Shown here piece by piece: positions 45,963 through 53,984 of a DNA stretch of 64,000 bases. The position numbers and the translations under genes were made by a program. This stretch comes from CAWIMX01 sp963792785 (GTDB lineage: Bacteria; Acidobacteriota; Vicinamibacteria; Vicinamibacterales; CAVVIG01): the NCBI GenBank assembly GCA_963792785.1, contig CAWBXO010000001.1, forward strand, positions 1,674,001 through 1,738,000. Direction: 5' to 3'. The notes below the pieces were generated by a model. It was not told the DNA's origin and searched no databases. It saw only the letters and a program-made list of their open reading frames with translations. Numbering within the stretch: the first letter of the stretch is position 1; every line of letters starts with the position of its first letter.

Positions 45963-46851
45963 ATGAGAGCTCCCGCTGCCCTGCTCGCCGCCGCGCTGCT
46001 CGCGGCCGCCAGCCTGTCGGCCGCGCCGGACGCGCTTTCCCGCACGCCGTGGGGCGACCCCGACCTCGGCGGCGTCTGGAACTACGCCACGCTGACCCCG
46101 CTCGAACGTCCGCGCGAGTTCGCCGACCGCGCCGTGCTCGCGCCCGAAGACGCGGCCGCCTACGAGGCCGCCACGATGGCGCGCCGCGGCGAGGCCAACA
46201 ACACTGCCGGGCCGGATTGGTGGGATCCGGGCGCGGCGCACCTCACCGGCCGCCGCACCTCCCTCGTCGTCGACCCGCCCGACGGCCATGTGCCCCCGCC
46301 GCCCGCCGGCGCCCGGCGCGGCGGACGCGGACGCGCGACCGCCGACAACCCCGAAGATCGGAGCCTGAAGGAGCGGTGCCTGGAGTGGGAGTCGGCCGGC
46401 CCGCCCATGCTGCCCGCCGTCTACAACAACAACGTCGAGTTCATCCAGACACCCGGCTACGTGGTGATCGTGAACGAGATGATCCACGACGCGCGGATCG
46501 TGCCGACCGACGGCCGCCCGCACGGCACGCTGCGCCAGTGGATGGGCGACTCACGCGGCCGCTGGGACGGCGACACCCTCGTCGTCGACACGATCGACTT
46601 CGCCCCCGAATACGAGTTCCGCGGATCGAGCGCACACCTGCATCTCGTCGAGCGCTTCACGCGCACGGCGGCAGGCACGATCGACTACGCGTTCACCGTG
46701 GAGGATGCCGGCGTCTGGTCCGCGCCGTGGACGGCCGCGTTCCCCCTGACGCGCGTCCCCGGGCCCATGTACCGAGTACGCGTGCCACGAGGGCAACGCC
46801 CGCAGCATGATCGGCATGCTGCAGGGGGCCAGGGTTGAGGAAAAGCCTTGA
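45963..46851 (+). CDS. Secreted protein of unknown function, frameshift near C-terminus
   Basis: Signal peptide then SRTPWGDPDLGGVWNYAT, a domain common in secreted Acidobacteriota proteins of unknown role. Later blocks include NVEFIQTPGYVVIVNEMIHDARIVP and DTIDFAPEYEFRGSSAHLHLVERF. An extra C at about 46775 (TACCGAGTAC) shifts the frame; the family ending YEYACHEGNARSMIG reads on in the next frame to TGA 46849-46851. In the shifted frame translation would stop at 46838. A tightly packed GGAAGT array begins 1 bp before the corrected stop. Confidence 0.72.
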
Positions 46852-46949
46852 AAGTGAGGAAGTATGGAAGTGTGGAACTTAGGAAGTTGGTTCTTGCTTC
46901 CCCACTGTCACACTTCCTGACTTCCTAACTTCCTGACTTCCTCGCTTCC
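46850..46949. repeat. Inverted pair of 5x8-bp GGAAGT arrays, closed (no gene inside)
   Basis: Left: five 8-mers of the type GGAAGTNN (46850-46889). Right: five complementary NNACTTCC units (46910-46949). The spacer is 20 nt. The left boundary CCTTGAAAGT and the last left unit GGAAGTTG are the same as in the array beginning at 50570. The convergent fatty-acid hydroxylase takes its TAG (46925-46927) and last residues from the right array. Confidence 0.9.
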
Positions 46950-47554
46950 CCCAGACTCTCGTAAGTCCCAAACACCCTGTCCCAGAATGTCGTCGTGATG
47001 CCGAAGTTCACGCCGGGGCGGTGGTGGTGGCGGCTGTGGAAGCGCTCGAGGCGGTGCAGCGGGCTGACGTGCGCGAGGGCGGACTCGGCGTGATGCTGCA
47101 GGTGGTGGAGCACGGCGAAGTAGTCGTAGCCGGTGTAAAGGCCGAAGACGATGAAGGCGGCGCTGGCCTGGGACATCACGAGGTCCAGCGCGCCGAAGAC
47201 GGCGAGCGAGGCCGCCAGGATCACGAAGAGCGGCGCGCTGTAGAGTTCGAGGGGCGCGGCATGATGCCGGGCGTGGCTGAGGCGGAGCGTCGGAAACGGC
47301 CCGTGCAGCACCCACCGGTGCACCGCGTATTCGAGCCAGCCGAACACCAGGAACCCGACGGCCGACAGGGCCAGCGCCCCGAGTGTGAAGGCGTGGGCCC
47401 GGCGCGCGCCGTACGCCAGCCAGCCGAGCGGGGCCACCAGATCGATCGCGAACGCGATCCGGTAGTTCCAGGCGCTCCGAACCAGCCGGTCCCAGGTGCC
47501 CGCGCTTTTCATTCGGGAGTAAGGACGAACGGGCGCCGCAGATGGTTCAGCCAT
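46925..47554 (-). CDS. Fatty acid hydroxylase / sterol desaturase family protein
   Basis: 209 residues with three or four membrane helices and the His-rich di-iron motifs HRWVLH, HARHH and HHLQHH / HSRHHHRPGV. It would hydroxylate or desaturate a lipid using O2. The last residues (ARKSGS) and the stop are encoded by the repeat array, so the C-terminus may have been altered by it. The start overlaps the stop of the DUF309 gene by 8 bp (ATGGCTGA); an alternative ATG is at 47512. Confidence 0.82.
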   Translation of the reverse strand: MAEPSAAPVRPYSRMKSAGTWDRLVRSAWNYRIAFAIDLVAPLGWLAYGARRAHAFTLGALALSAVGFLVFGWLEYAVHRWVLHGPFPTLRLSHARHHAAPLELYSAPLFVILAASLAVFGALDLVMSQASAAFIVFGLYTGYDYFAVLHHLQHHAESALAHVSPLHRLERFHSRHHHRPGVNFGITTTFWDRVFGTYESLGEARKSGS

Positions 47555-47933
47555 TGATCATTTTGACGCTGGGGACGAGCCGCCAGTCGAAGTCGGCCAG
47601 CCGGTCCTTCCCGAGTCGCTCCACCGCCCGCAGGGCCGCCCCGGCCGCCTCGATCAGGGCCGCCACGTCCACTCCCTGGCATACCGGCGCGAACGGCGTC
47701 AGGTAGCGCGGCCCCCGGGTCAGCATGTACACCGTCCCGTGGTGGTTCAGCCGCCGCAGGTGGTGGAACGCCACGCCCACCTGCAGGATACCCTGATACA
47801 GGTACCGCACGTCGCGCCGTTCGGATCGCCAGAGGAGCTCCAGCGTCTCGTGCTGTTCGAAGTACTCGCCCCGATTGAACTGCGCGATGCCCTCCAGGAG
47901 CTGCGGCGGGGGCGGTTCGTGGCACGGCGTCAC
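47547..47933 (-). CDS. DUF309-domain protein
   Basis: 128 residues from GTG 47933 (TTG 47951 would overlap the preceding stop). The DUF309 signature is seen: FNRGEYFEQHETLELLWRSE and YQGILQVGVAFHHLRRLN. The conserved Glu/His residues (YFEQHE) suggest a helical metal- or ligand-binding bundle, of unknown function. Located between the M1 aminopeptidase (upstream on the same strand) and the hydroxylase. Confidence 0.8.
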   Translation of the reverse strand: MTPCHEPPPPQLLEGIAQFNRGEYFEQHETLELLWRSERRDVRYLYQGILQVGVAFHHLRRLNHHGTVYMLTRGPRYLTPFAPVCQGVDVAALIEAAGAALRAVERLGKDRLADFDWRLVPSVKMING

Positions 47934-47940
47934 GGCCGCA

Positions 47941-50550
47941 TTATCGAACAAATGCGGCCTTCTTCAACCATTCCGTCACCGGCGGTGTCTGCTGGGCCCG
48001 GAGGGCGACGCACTGGTCGATCCGCTCGAGCGCCTGCTTGAGCGTGCGCTGCGCCGCGGGCTGGGGATGGGCGGCGAAGAACGTCGCGATGTCCTTCCCG
48101 GTATCCGCGTCACAGAAGGCCCCGAGCGCGCCGGCGAGCCCGGACGAGCCGCCGAAGACCGAGAGCTTGGGCTCGAGCACCGTCCAGTGCGCCTTGGCGA
48201 ACGCCCAGGCGCGATCGCGCGCGGCGGGGTTCGCGAAGAAGCGCGTGAGGTAGAGGCGCGTGTCCTGCGTCCGGATCTCGTCGCCGAGCAGCTTGGCGAG
48301 CGCGCGGTCGATGAGCGCCGGGTCGCTGAACTGCGTGAGCGCGTAGAGGTAGCGATAGTGGACGTCGGGCGCCTCCGCCTTCGCGGCGGCCGTCTCGAGC
48401 GCCGCGAACAGCGCGGCGTTGCCGTGGGCGGCCGCAATCGACACCGCCGTCGCCTCGAGCGTCGGATCCATCGACGCCGTGCCCGCCAGCGTCGCGTCGA
48501 GCGTCCGCCGGGCCCACGCGGCCACCGCGGGATCGTTGCCCGGTCCGCCGAGCGCGCCCACCACCACGGCGCGCAGCGCGCGGCGCGCGTCGCTGTCGCC
48601 CGACGCGGCGCTCAGCCCGAGATCGTCGCGCAGCGGCGCGAAGAGCGATCGCACGAAGGCCTGGAACGCCGGGCGGTCCGCCGGCGTCGTGAGGTACTGC
48701 CCGACGAAGCCGAGCCGCGTCGTGACCTCGTCGAGCACGTCGCTCACCGGCTCGCGGCCGTAGCCGGAGGCGAGCGTGAGGTACGTCCCCGCGTCGTGGC
48801 GCCCCTGCTGGACGAGCGCCCACTCATCGGCGACGAGCGAGAGCCGCTCGGGCGCCGTGAGCGCGTCCTCGAGGCGCGGCGCCAGCGCGTTGAGCATGGC
48901 CGGCGGGTAGGCCGTCCGGAAGTAGCCGCGCCCGCCGGCGTTGGCGAACACCCACGACGCGCAGCCGGGGCCGGCGTCGATCGCGGTCGACGGCTCGGTG
49001 AGGACGCGGCACACCGGCTCGGACTGCCCGGGCGTGCGCAGGCACACGGGGATCTCCCACCGGGCCGCCGCGTCGCTGGCGAAGCGCTCCTGGGCGATCG
49101 TCACCCGCGTCCGCCCGTCGGCGCACGACAGGTCGACGCCGAGCAGCGGGGCGCCCGGCTGGCTCACGAAGCTCTCCAGAATCCGATCGGCCGGCTTGCC
49201 CGACGCTTTCGCGATCGCGTTCCAGAAGTCGGCGGACGTCGCGTTACCGTACGCGTGCGCCTGCAGGTACGCGTTGACGCCGGCGCGGAACGCGTCGGTG
49301 CCGACGTAGCTCTCGACCATGCGCAGCACCGACGCGCCCTTCTCGTAGACGATCGAGTCGAACGCCTCGTCGATCTGCGCGGGCGACTGGACGTTCACGT
49401 GGATCGGGTGCGTGGACGAGAGCGCGTCGAGCCGGAGCGCCGTCTGGTCCTCGGCCTGCTCGTCGACGGGCACGTCCCACTCGGGCCGCCACTGCGCGAG
49501 CGGCTGGTTCGCCATCCACGTCGCGAACCCCTCGTTCAGCCAGATGTCGTCCCACCACGCCATCGTCACCAGATCGCCGAACCACTGGTGCGCCATCTCG
49601 TGCGCGACGACCGACGCGATGTTCTTCCGCGTGCCGAGCGACGCGGTGGCCGGATCCGCGAGCAGGTCGATCTCGCGATAGACGATCGCCGCGGTGTTCT
49701 CCATCGCGCCGGCGGCGAAGTCGGGCACGGCGAGCATGTCGAGCTTGCCGTACGGATAGGCGATCGCGAAGTACGAGTCGTAGTACGTCAGAATGTGCTC
49801 GGCGGCCTCGACCGCGAGACGCGTCATGTTCTTCTTGCCCGGCAGCGCGCAGACGCGAATCGGGATCCCGTCGGCGGCGCCTTCCCCGCACTCGAAATCC
49901 CCGACGGCCATCGCCACCAGATACGAGGACATCTTCGGCGACATCGCGAACGTCACCGTGTGCCGGTTCGCGCCGGGACCGGGCGTATCCGAAACCACGC
50001 GGCCATTCGAGATCGCCATGTCGCGCGCATCAATCGTGAGCGCGACGGAGAACGTGGCCTTGAACGTCGGCTCGTCGAAACACGGGAAGGCGCGGCGCGC
50101 GTCGGTCGCCTCGAACTGCGTGACGGCGTAGTTCCGGCCGTTGCCCTTGCTCAGGTAGAAGCCCCGCAGCTGATCGTTCAGGACGCCGGCGTACGTGATG
50201 TCGATGGACGCCTCGCCCGCCGGCACGAGATCGGCCACCGCGAGCGTGGCCGTCTGGCCGCTCGCGTCGAGGCGGACCGTCGCCGCCTGCGCGGCGCCGC
50301 CGCTCGTGATCGTGACGCGGTGGAAGTCGATGTCGACCGCGTGGAGGACGATCGCGCGCGACGGCTGGTCGAGCGTGACCTGGATGCGCTCGGTCCCGTC
50401 GAACCGCGCGTGCGGCAGATCGACCGAGAACGCGAGGTCGTAGTGCGTCGGGTGGACGGTGGTCGGCAGCCGCTGCGCCCTGGCGAGAGGAGCCGCGAGC
50501 AGGAGCAGCACGGCGACGACAAACGGCAGAGTCTGACGTCGAGAGGACAT
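47941..50550 (-). CDS. Secreted M1-family aminopeptidase
   Basis: 869 residues, close to the usual 850-900. The Sec signal ends near ARAQ. Canonical motifs are intact: GAMEN exopeptidase motif (281-285), zinc HEMAHQWFGD (317-326) and the third ligand Glu in WLNEGFATWM (340). The ERAP1-like C-terminal helical domain covers about 480-860. It would remove N-terminal residues from peptides in the periplasm, fitting the peptide transporter at 30-36 kb. It is preceded by the repeat array at 50570. Confidence 0.92.
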   Translation of the reverse strand: MSSRRQTLPFVVAVLLLLAAPLARAQRLPTTVHPTHYDLAFSVDLPHARFDGTERIQVTLDQPSRAIVLHAVDIDFHRVTITSGGAAQAATVRLDASGQTATLAVADLVPAGEASIDITYAGVLNDQLRGFYLSKGNGRNYAVTQFEATDARRAFPCFDEPTFKATFSVALTIDARDMAISNGRVVSDTPGPGANRHTVTFAMSPKMSSYLVAMAVGDFECGEGAADGIPIRVCALPGKKNMTRLAVEAAEHILTYYDSYFAIAYPYGKLDMLAVPDFAAGAMENTAAIVYREIDLLADPATASLGTRKNIASVVAHEMAHQWFGDLVTMAWWDDIWLNEGFATWMANQPLAQWRPEWDVPVDEQAEDQTALRLDALSSTHPIHVNVQSPAQIDEAFDSIVYEKGASVLRMVESYVGTDAFRAGVNAYLQAHAYGNATSADFWNAIAKASGKPADRILESFVSQPGAPLLGVDLSCADGRTRVTIAQERFASDAAARWEIPVCLRTPGQSEPVCRVLTEPSTAIDAGPGCASWVFANAGGRGYFRTAYPPAMLNALAPRLEDALTAPERLSLVADEWALVQQGRHDAGTYLTLASGYGREPVSDVLDEVTTRLGFVGQYLTTPADRPAFQAFVRSLFAPLRDDLGLSAASGDSDARRALRAVVVGALGGPGNDPAVAAWARRTLDATLAGTASMDPTLEATAVSIAAAHGNAALFAALETAAAKAEAPDVHYRYLYALTQFSDPALIDRALAKLLGDEIRTQDTRLYLTRFFANPAARDRAWAFAKAHWTVLEPKLSVFGGSSGLAGALGAFCDADTGKDIATFFAAHPQPAAQRTLKQALERIDQCVALRAQQTPPVTEWLKKAAFVR

Positions 50551-50569
50551 GGGGGAATTGTAGATCCTT

Positions 50570-50609
50570 GAAAGTTAGGAAGTCAGGAAGTCAGGAAGTT
50601 AGGAAGTTG
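50570..50609. repeat. Left GGAAGT array of the four-helix-bundle unit
   Basis: Five 8-mers: GAAAGTTA, GGAAGTCA twice, GGAAGTTA, GGAAGTTG. It starts CCTTGAAAGT like the left half at 46850. The stop codon (TAA, 50599-50601) of the four-helix-bundle gene and its last three sense codons lie in this array. Confidence 0.9.
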
Positions 50610-50982
50610 GGTACATGCGCCGGCGGGCCGTCGCCACGGCCGCCACGAAGATGGCGCGGAGCTGCGACGCCTCGGCCAGTTGGCGTTGGGCCTCCCGCGC
50701 CCGGGATGAATCGCACGGCAACGGGGACGAATCGCAGCGCACCAGCGTTTCGAGCCAAAATTCGCACTCGTCGGCCTCCTCCCGCACCACGCCGAGCTTC
50801 GCAATGAATTCGCGCCTGGAGCGCGCGCGCTCGGCCGCGCGATAGTTCGCCGCCACGCTGGTGGCCGCTTTCACCAACTGCCGCCCGACGACGTCGTACG
50901 GCGTGGCGCGCGGCAGCCTGTGCACGAGCAGAATCGCCGAGATGGCGAACGCCTTCGTCCGCTCCCTCAGATCTGCGCTCAT
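50599..50982 (-). CDS. Four-helix-bundle protein (23S rRNA intervening-sequence type)
   Basis: 127 residues from ATG 50982. The helix pattern and motifs FAISAILLVHRLPRATPYDVVGRQLVKAATSVAANYRAAERARSRR, REEADECEFWLETL fit the TIGR02436/S23-like four-helix-bundle family, first seen inside 23S rRNA intervening sequences and related in fold to the Avd protein of diversity-generating elements. It binds nucleic acid in some relatives. The gene is wholly between the two inverted GGAAGT arrays, and its last codons and stop are array-derived. Confidence 0.78.
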   Translation of the reverse strand: MSADLRERTKAFAISAILLVHRLPRATPYDVVGRQLVKAATSVAANYRAAERARSRREFIAKLGVVREEADECEFWLETLVRCDSSPLPCDSSRAREAQRQLAEASQLRAIFVAAVATARRRMYPTS

Positions 50983-51087
50983 CCTCTATCGCACCAGCAC
51001 ACAGCGTGCCGTCGCGGATCCGCCCGAAACTCGCGCGACTCCGCCCTCGGTGCACCCCTCCTGCGCAGCGTGACACCGTGACGGGAG

Positions 51088-51127
51088 GCACTTCCTGACT
51101 TCCTCACTTCCTAACTTCCTGACTTAC
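51088..51127. repeat. Right ACTTCC array of the four-helix-bundle unit
   Basis: Five 8-mers: GCACTTCC, TGACTTCC, TCACTTCC, TAACTTCC, TGACTTAC. It is the inverted complement of the array at 50570, and ends 9 bp before the start of the methyltransferase gene. Confidence 0.9.
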
Positions 51128-51136
51128 AATCCTCCC

Positions 51137-51661
51137 ATGCTCTTCTTTTTCTTTTTCTTCTTCTCCTTCCTCCTCCTCCAACCTCCCGCGCGCGTGCCCG
51201 ACATTCACTTTGTCCCCACGGGCGCGTCCATCGCCGACGCGATGCTCGAGGGCGCGCACGTGACGAACGCCGACGTGGTGTACGACCTGGGATCGGGCGA
51301 AGGCGACATCGTGATCCGCGCGGCGGAGCGGTTCGGCGCGCGGGGCGTCGGGGTCGAGCTCGATCCGAAGCTGGTGGAGATCTCGCGCGAGAAGGCCGCG
51401 AAGGCGGGTGTCGCCGACCGGGTCGAGTTCCGCGTGGGCGATCTCTTCGAAGCCGACATCGCCGACGCGACCGTCGTGACCCTGTACCTCTCGCCCGCCA
51501 CGAACCTCCGCCTCGAGGGCAAACTCCTGCGCGAGCTCAAGCCCGGCACGCGCATCGTCTCGCACCGGTTCGAAATGGCCGGCTGGGAGCCCGAGGCGAA
51601 GATCTCGGTGAGCCAGCACCCGGTCTTCTTCTATACGATGCCGCCTAGGACCAAAGAGTAG
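51137..51661 (+). CDS. Exported SAM-dependent methyltransferase-like protein
   Basis: 174 residues. The N-terminus is MLFFFFFFFSFLLLQPP, seven consecutive Phe encoded by an imperfect TTC/TTT tract, acting as a signal or membrane anchor. A Rossmann methyltransferase core follows: DVVYDLGSGEGDIVI (motif I), GVELDPKLVEISREKA (acidic end of strand 2) and FEADIADATVVTLYL (motif IV area). It would bind SAM, unusual for an exported protein; cytoplasmic anchoring is therefore more likely. The target is unknown. Similar proteins occur beside membrane peptide genes. Confidence 0.78.
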   Translation: MLFFFFFFFSFLLLQPPARVPDIHFVPTGASIADAMLEGAHVTNADVVYDLGSGEGDIVIRAAERFGARGVGVELDPKLVEISREKAAKAGVADRVEFRVGDLFEADIADATVVTLYLSPATNLRLEGKLLRELKPGTRIVSHRFEMAGWEPEAKISVSQHPVFFYTMPPRTKE

Positions 51662-51755
51662 GGATTCGGGATTGGTAATTGACTGACGCGCCCCGCGCAC
51701 TACAATGGCGACCGGATCCCGGGCGGAACGGTCCCTGACAACCTGGAGGAATGCG

Positions 51756-53891
51756 ATGAGCCGGACGGTCTTTCGATCGGCGTTGGCGTCGGTTCCGGTA
51801 GGCGTGGCGGTGATACTGGCCGGGCTGGCGTTCGGACCACGCTGGGCAACGACGGACGTGGCGGGCCAGGCGGCCGCCCCCGCGGGCACGCCCAGCACGG
51901 CCAAGGGCGACTGGCCGCACTACAACGCGGATCTGGCAGGCACGCGGTTCTCGCCGCTCAGCCAGATCACGGGCGCGAACTTCAACAATCTCGAGGTCGC
52001 GTGGCGCTTCAAGACCGATAACCTCGGTCCCTTTCCCGAATACAAGCTCGAAGGCACGCCCCTCGCGATCAACGGCGTCCTCTACACGACCGCCGGCACG
52101 CGCCGCTCGGTCATCGCGCTCGACGGCAAGACCGGCGAGCTGATCTGGGCGCACAGCATCCGTGAGGGCCGCCGCTCCGCCGTCGCGCCACGCCAGCTCT
52201 CGGGCCGGGGCGTCGAGTATTGGACGGACGGCCGGGGCGACGAGCGCGTCATCTACATCACGACGGGCTATCGCCTGGTCGAGCTGAACGCGAAGACCGG
52301 CGCGATCGTCGGCTCGTTCGGCGCCAACGGCCTCGTCGATCTGAAGGTCGGCGTCGTCCACGGCAACAACCAGCCGATCGACCTCGAGACCGGCGAGATC
52401 GGCGTGCACTCGACGCCGGTGGTGGCCAACGACGTCGTGATCGTCGGATCGTCGTTCCGCGAGGGCCAGACGGTGCCGACGCACGACAACACCAAGGGCC
52501 TCGTGCGCGCCTTCGACGTGCGCACCGGGAAGCTGCTCTGGACGTTCAACACGATCCCGCGGCCCGGCGAGTTCGGCAACGACACGTGGGCGGACGACTC
52601 CTGGGCCGTCAACGGCAATGCCGGCGTGTGGACGCAGATCAGCGTCGACCCGGATCTCGGCCTTGCGTACCTGCCGGTCGAGGATCCGACGTCGGACTTC
52701 TACGGCGGCCACCGGCCCGGCGACAACCTGTTCGCCGACACCCTCGTCGCCGTCGACCTCAAGACGGGCGCGCGCAAGTGGCACTTCCAGCTCGTGCACC
52801 ATCCGATCTGGAACTTCGACAACTCGTCGGCGCCGATCCTGATGGACGCGCGCGTCGACGGCCGCACGGTCAAGGCCGTCGCGCTGCCGAGCAAGCTCGG
52901 CTACCTCTACGTGTTCGACCGCGCCACCGGGCAGCCTCTGTGGCCGATCGTGGAGACCCCCGTGCCGCAGTCCGACGTGCCGGGCGAGAAGACGGCCGCG
53001 ACGCAGCCCATCCCGACGAAGCCGCCGGCCTACGGGCGCAACGTCCTGCACGTCCCCGACGACCTGATCGATTTCACGCCGGACCTGCGCGCCAAGGCGC
53101 TCGACGTGCTGAAGCGGTTCAAGGTGGTCGAGTCGCCGTTCGCGCCGCCGATCCTCGGCGACGTCAAGGGCATCGTCGGCGCCGTGGGCGCCGGGACGGC
53201 GACGAACTGGCCGGGGTCGGGCGGGGATCCCGAGCTGCGCGTCGTCTACGCGCAGTCGGGCGACGGCCCCTCGGCGCGCTCCCTCGTGGCGCCGCCCCCC
53301 GGCTTCTCCGACATTCGGTACGTGGCGGGCGTCGGCGGGCGATCATTCCGCGAGATCTTCGGGCCGGGCGACTGCTGCGCCGCCGACTCCGGGCACAAGA
53401 CGCGCGATGATCTCTCGACGACGAGCGCGCCGGCGGCGCCGGAGCCGCCGACGCCGACCCTCACCGTGGACGGCCTGCCGATCATGAAGCCGCCCTACGG
53501 CACGCTCTCCGCGATCAGCCTCGATCGCGGCGAGATCCTCTGGCAGGTGCCGGCGGGCGACACGCCCGACACGGTGCGCAACAACCCCGCGCTGCGCGGC
53601 CTGACGATCCCGAAGACCGGACAGCCCGGCACGTCGGGCGTCGGGTTGATGTCGACGCGAACGGTCGTCGTGATGGGCGACTCGCAGGTCACGAACCCCG
53701 GCGGCCGCCCGCGCGGCGCGCTGCTGCGCGCGTACGACAAGGCGACGGGCCGTGAGGTGGGCGGCGTGCTGATGGCCGCGCCACAGAGCGGATCGCCGAT
53801 GACGTATCTCGCCGACGGCAAGCAGTACATCGTCGTCGCCGTGAGCGGCGGGCCGTACACGGGCGAGTACGTGGTGTACGCGCTACCGTAG
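51756..53891 (+). CDS. Secreted PQQ-type quinoprotein dehydrogenase, large form
   Basis: 711 residues from ATG 51756 (GGAGGA upstream). After a signal to about residue 35, the quinoprotein start WPHYNADLAGTRFSPLSQI and several W-repeats follow (AFDVRTGKLLWTFN, AVDLKTGARKWHFQLVHHPIWNFD). An insertion of about 100 residues (520-620) contains a vicinal Cys pair (GDCCAAD), of unknown role. No CxxCH is seen. It would oxidise a sugar or alcohol in the periplasm. Its C-terminus abuts an inverted GGTGCT array shared with a convergent TPR gene. Confidence 0.85.
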   Translation: MSRTVFRSALASVPVGVAVILAGLAFGPRWATTDVAGQAAAPAGTPSTAKGDWPHYNADLAGTRFSPLSQITGANFNNLEVAWRFKTDNLGPFPEYKLEGTPLAINGVLYTTAGTRRSVIALDGKTGELIWAHSIREGRRSAVAPRQLSGRGVEYWTDGRGDERVIYITTGYRLVELNAKTGAIVGSFGANGLVDLKVGVVHGNNQPIDLETGEIGVHSTPVVANDVVIVGSSFREGQTVPTHDNTKGLVRAFDVRTGKLLWTFNTIPRPGEFGNDTWADDSWAVNGNAGVWTQISVDPDLGLAYLPVEDPTSDFYGGHRPGDNLFADTLVAVDLKTGARKWHFQLVHHPIWNFDNSSAPILMDARVDGRTVKAVALPSKLGYLYVFDRATGQPLWPIVETPVPQSDVPGEKTAATQPIPTKPPAYGRNVLHVPDDLIDFTPDLRAKALDVLKRFKVVESPFAPPILGDVKGIVGAVGAGTATNWPGSGGDPELRVVYAQSGDGPSARSLVAPPPGFSDIRYVAGVGGRSFREIFGPGDCCAADSGHKTRDDLSTTSAPAAPEPPTPTLTVDGLPIMKPPYGTLSAISLDRGEILWQVPAGDTPDTVRNNPALRGLTIPKTGQPGTSGVGLMSTRTVVVMGDSQVTNPGGRPRGALLRAYDKATGREVGGVLMAAPQSGSPMTYLADGKQYIVVAVSGGPYTGEYVVYALP

Positions 53892-53893
53892 AA

Positions 53894-53984
53894 GGGTGCA
53901 GGCGGTGCATGGGTGCTGGGGTGCTAGGTGCTAGGGTGCGGACGCAGCACCCCAGCACCTAAGCACCTAAGCACCTAAGCACCC
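53894..53984. repeat. Inverted GGTGCT/GCACCT arrays between convergent genes
   Basis: Left: six units of 6-9 bp (GGGTGCAG, GGGTGCTG, GGGTGCTA ...) at 53894-53940. Right: GCACCCCA, three GCACCTAA and a partial unit at 53947-53984. The spacer is 6 nt. The arrays can pair as a long hairpin and act as a bidirectional terminator. Confidence 0.88.

Larger units (their letters stand above)
50570..51127 (-). mobile_element. Candidate array-flanked unit carrying a four-helix-bundle gene
   Basis: Inverted arrays (50570-50609 and 51088-51127), each of five 8-bp units, enclose one gene and about 105 bp upstream of it. A closed copy of the same array pair at 46850-46949 has no gene. This layout resembles a terminal-inverted-repeat element with and without cargo. 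Mobility is inference; no transposase is present. Confidence 0.35.

Noticed and set aside
47875..50571. Antisense open frame covering the whole M1 aminopeptidase gene
   Set aside because: No recognised motif, strongly Arg-rich, no ribosome site. The M1 gene is complete with GAMEN and HEXXH motifs.
51137..51190. Phase-variation tract in the poly-Phe stretch
   Set aside because: The tract is a mixture of TTC and TTT with breaks; the longest homopolymer is five T, too short for typical slipped-strand switching.
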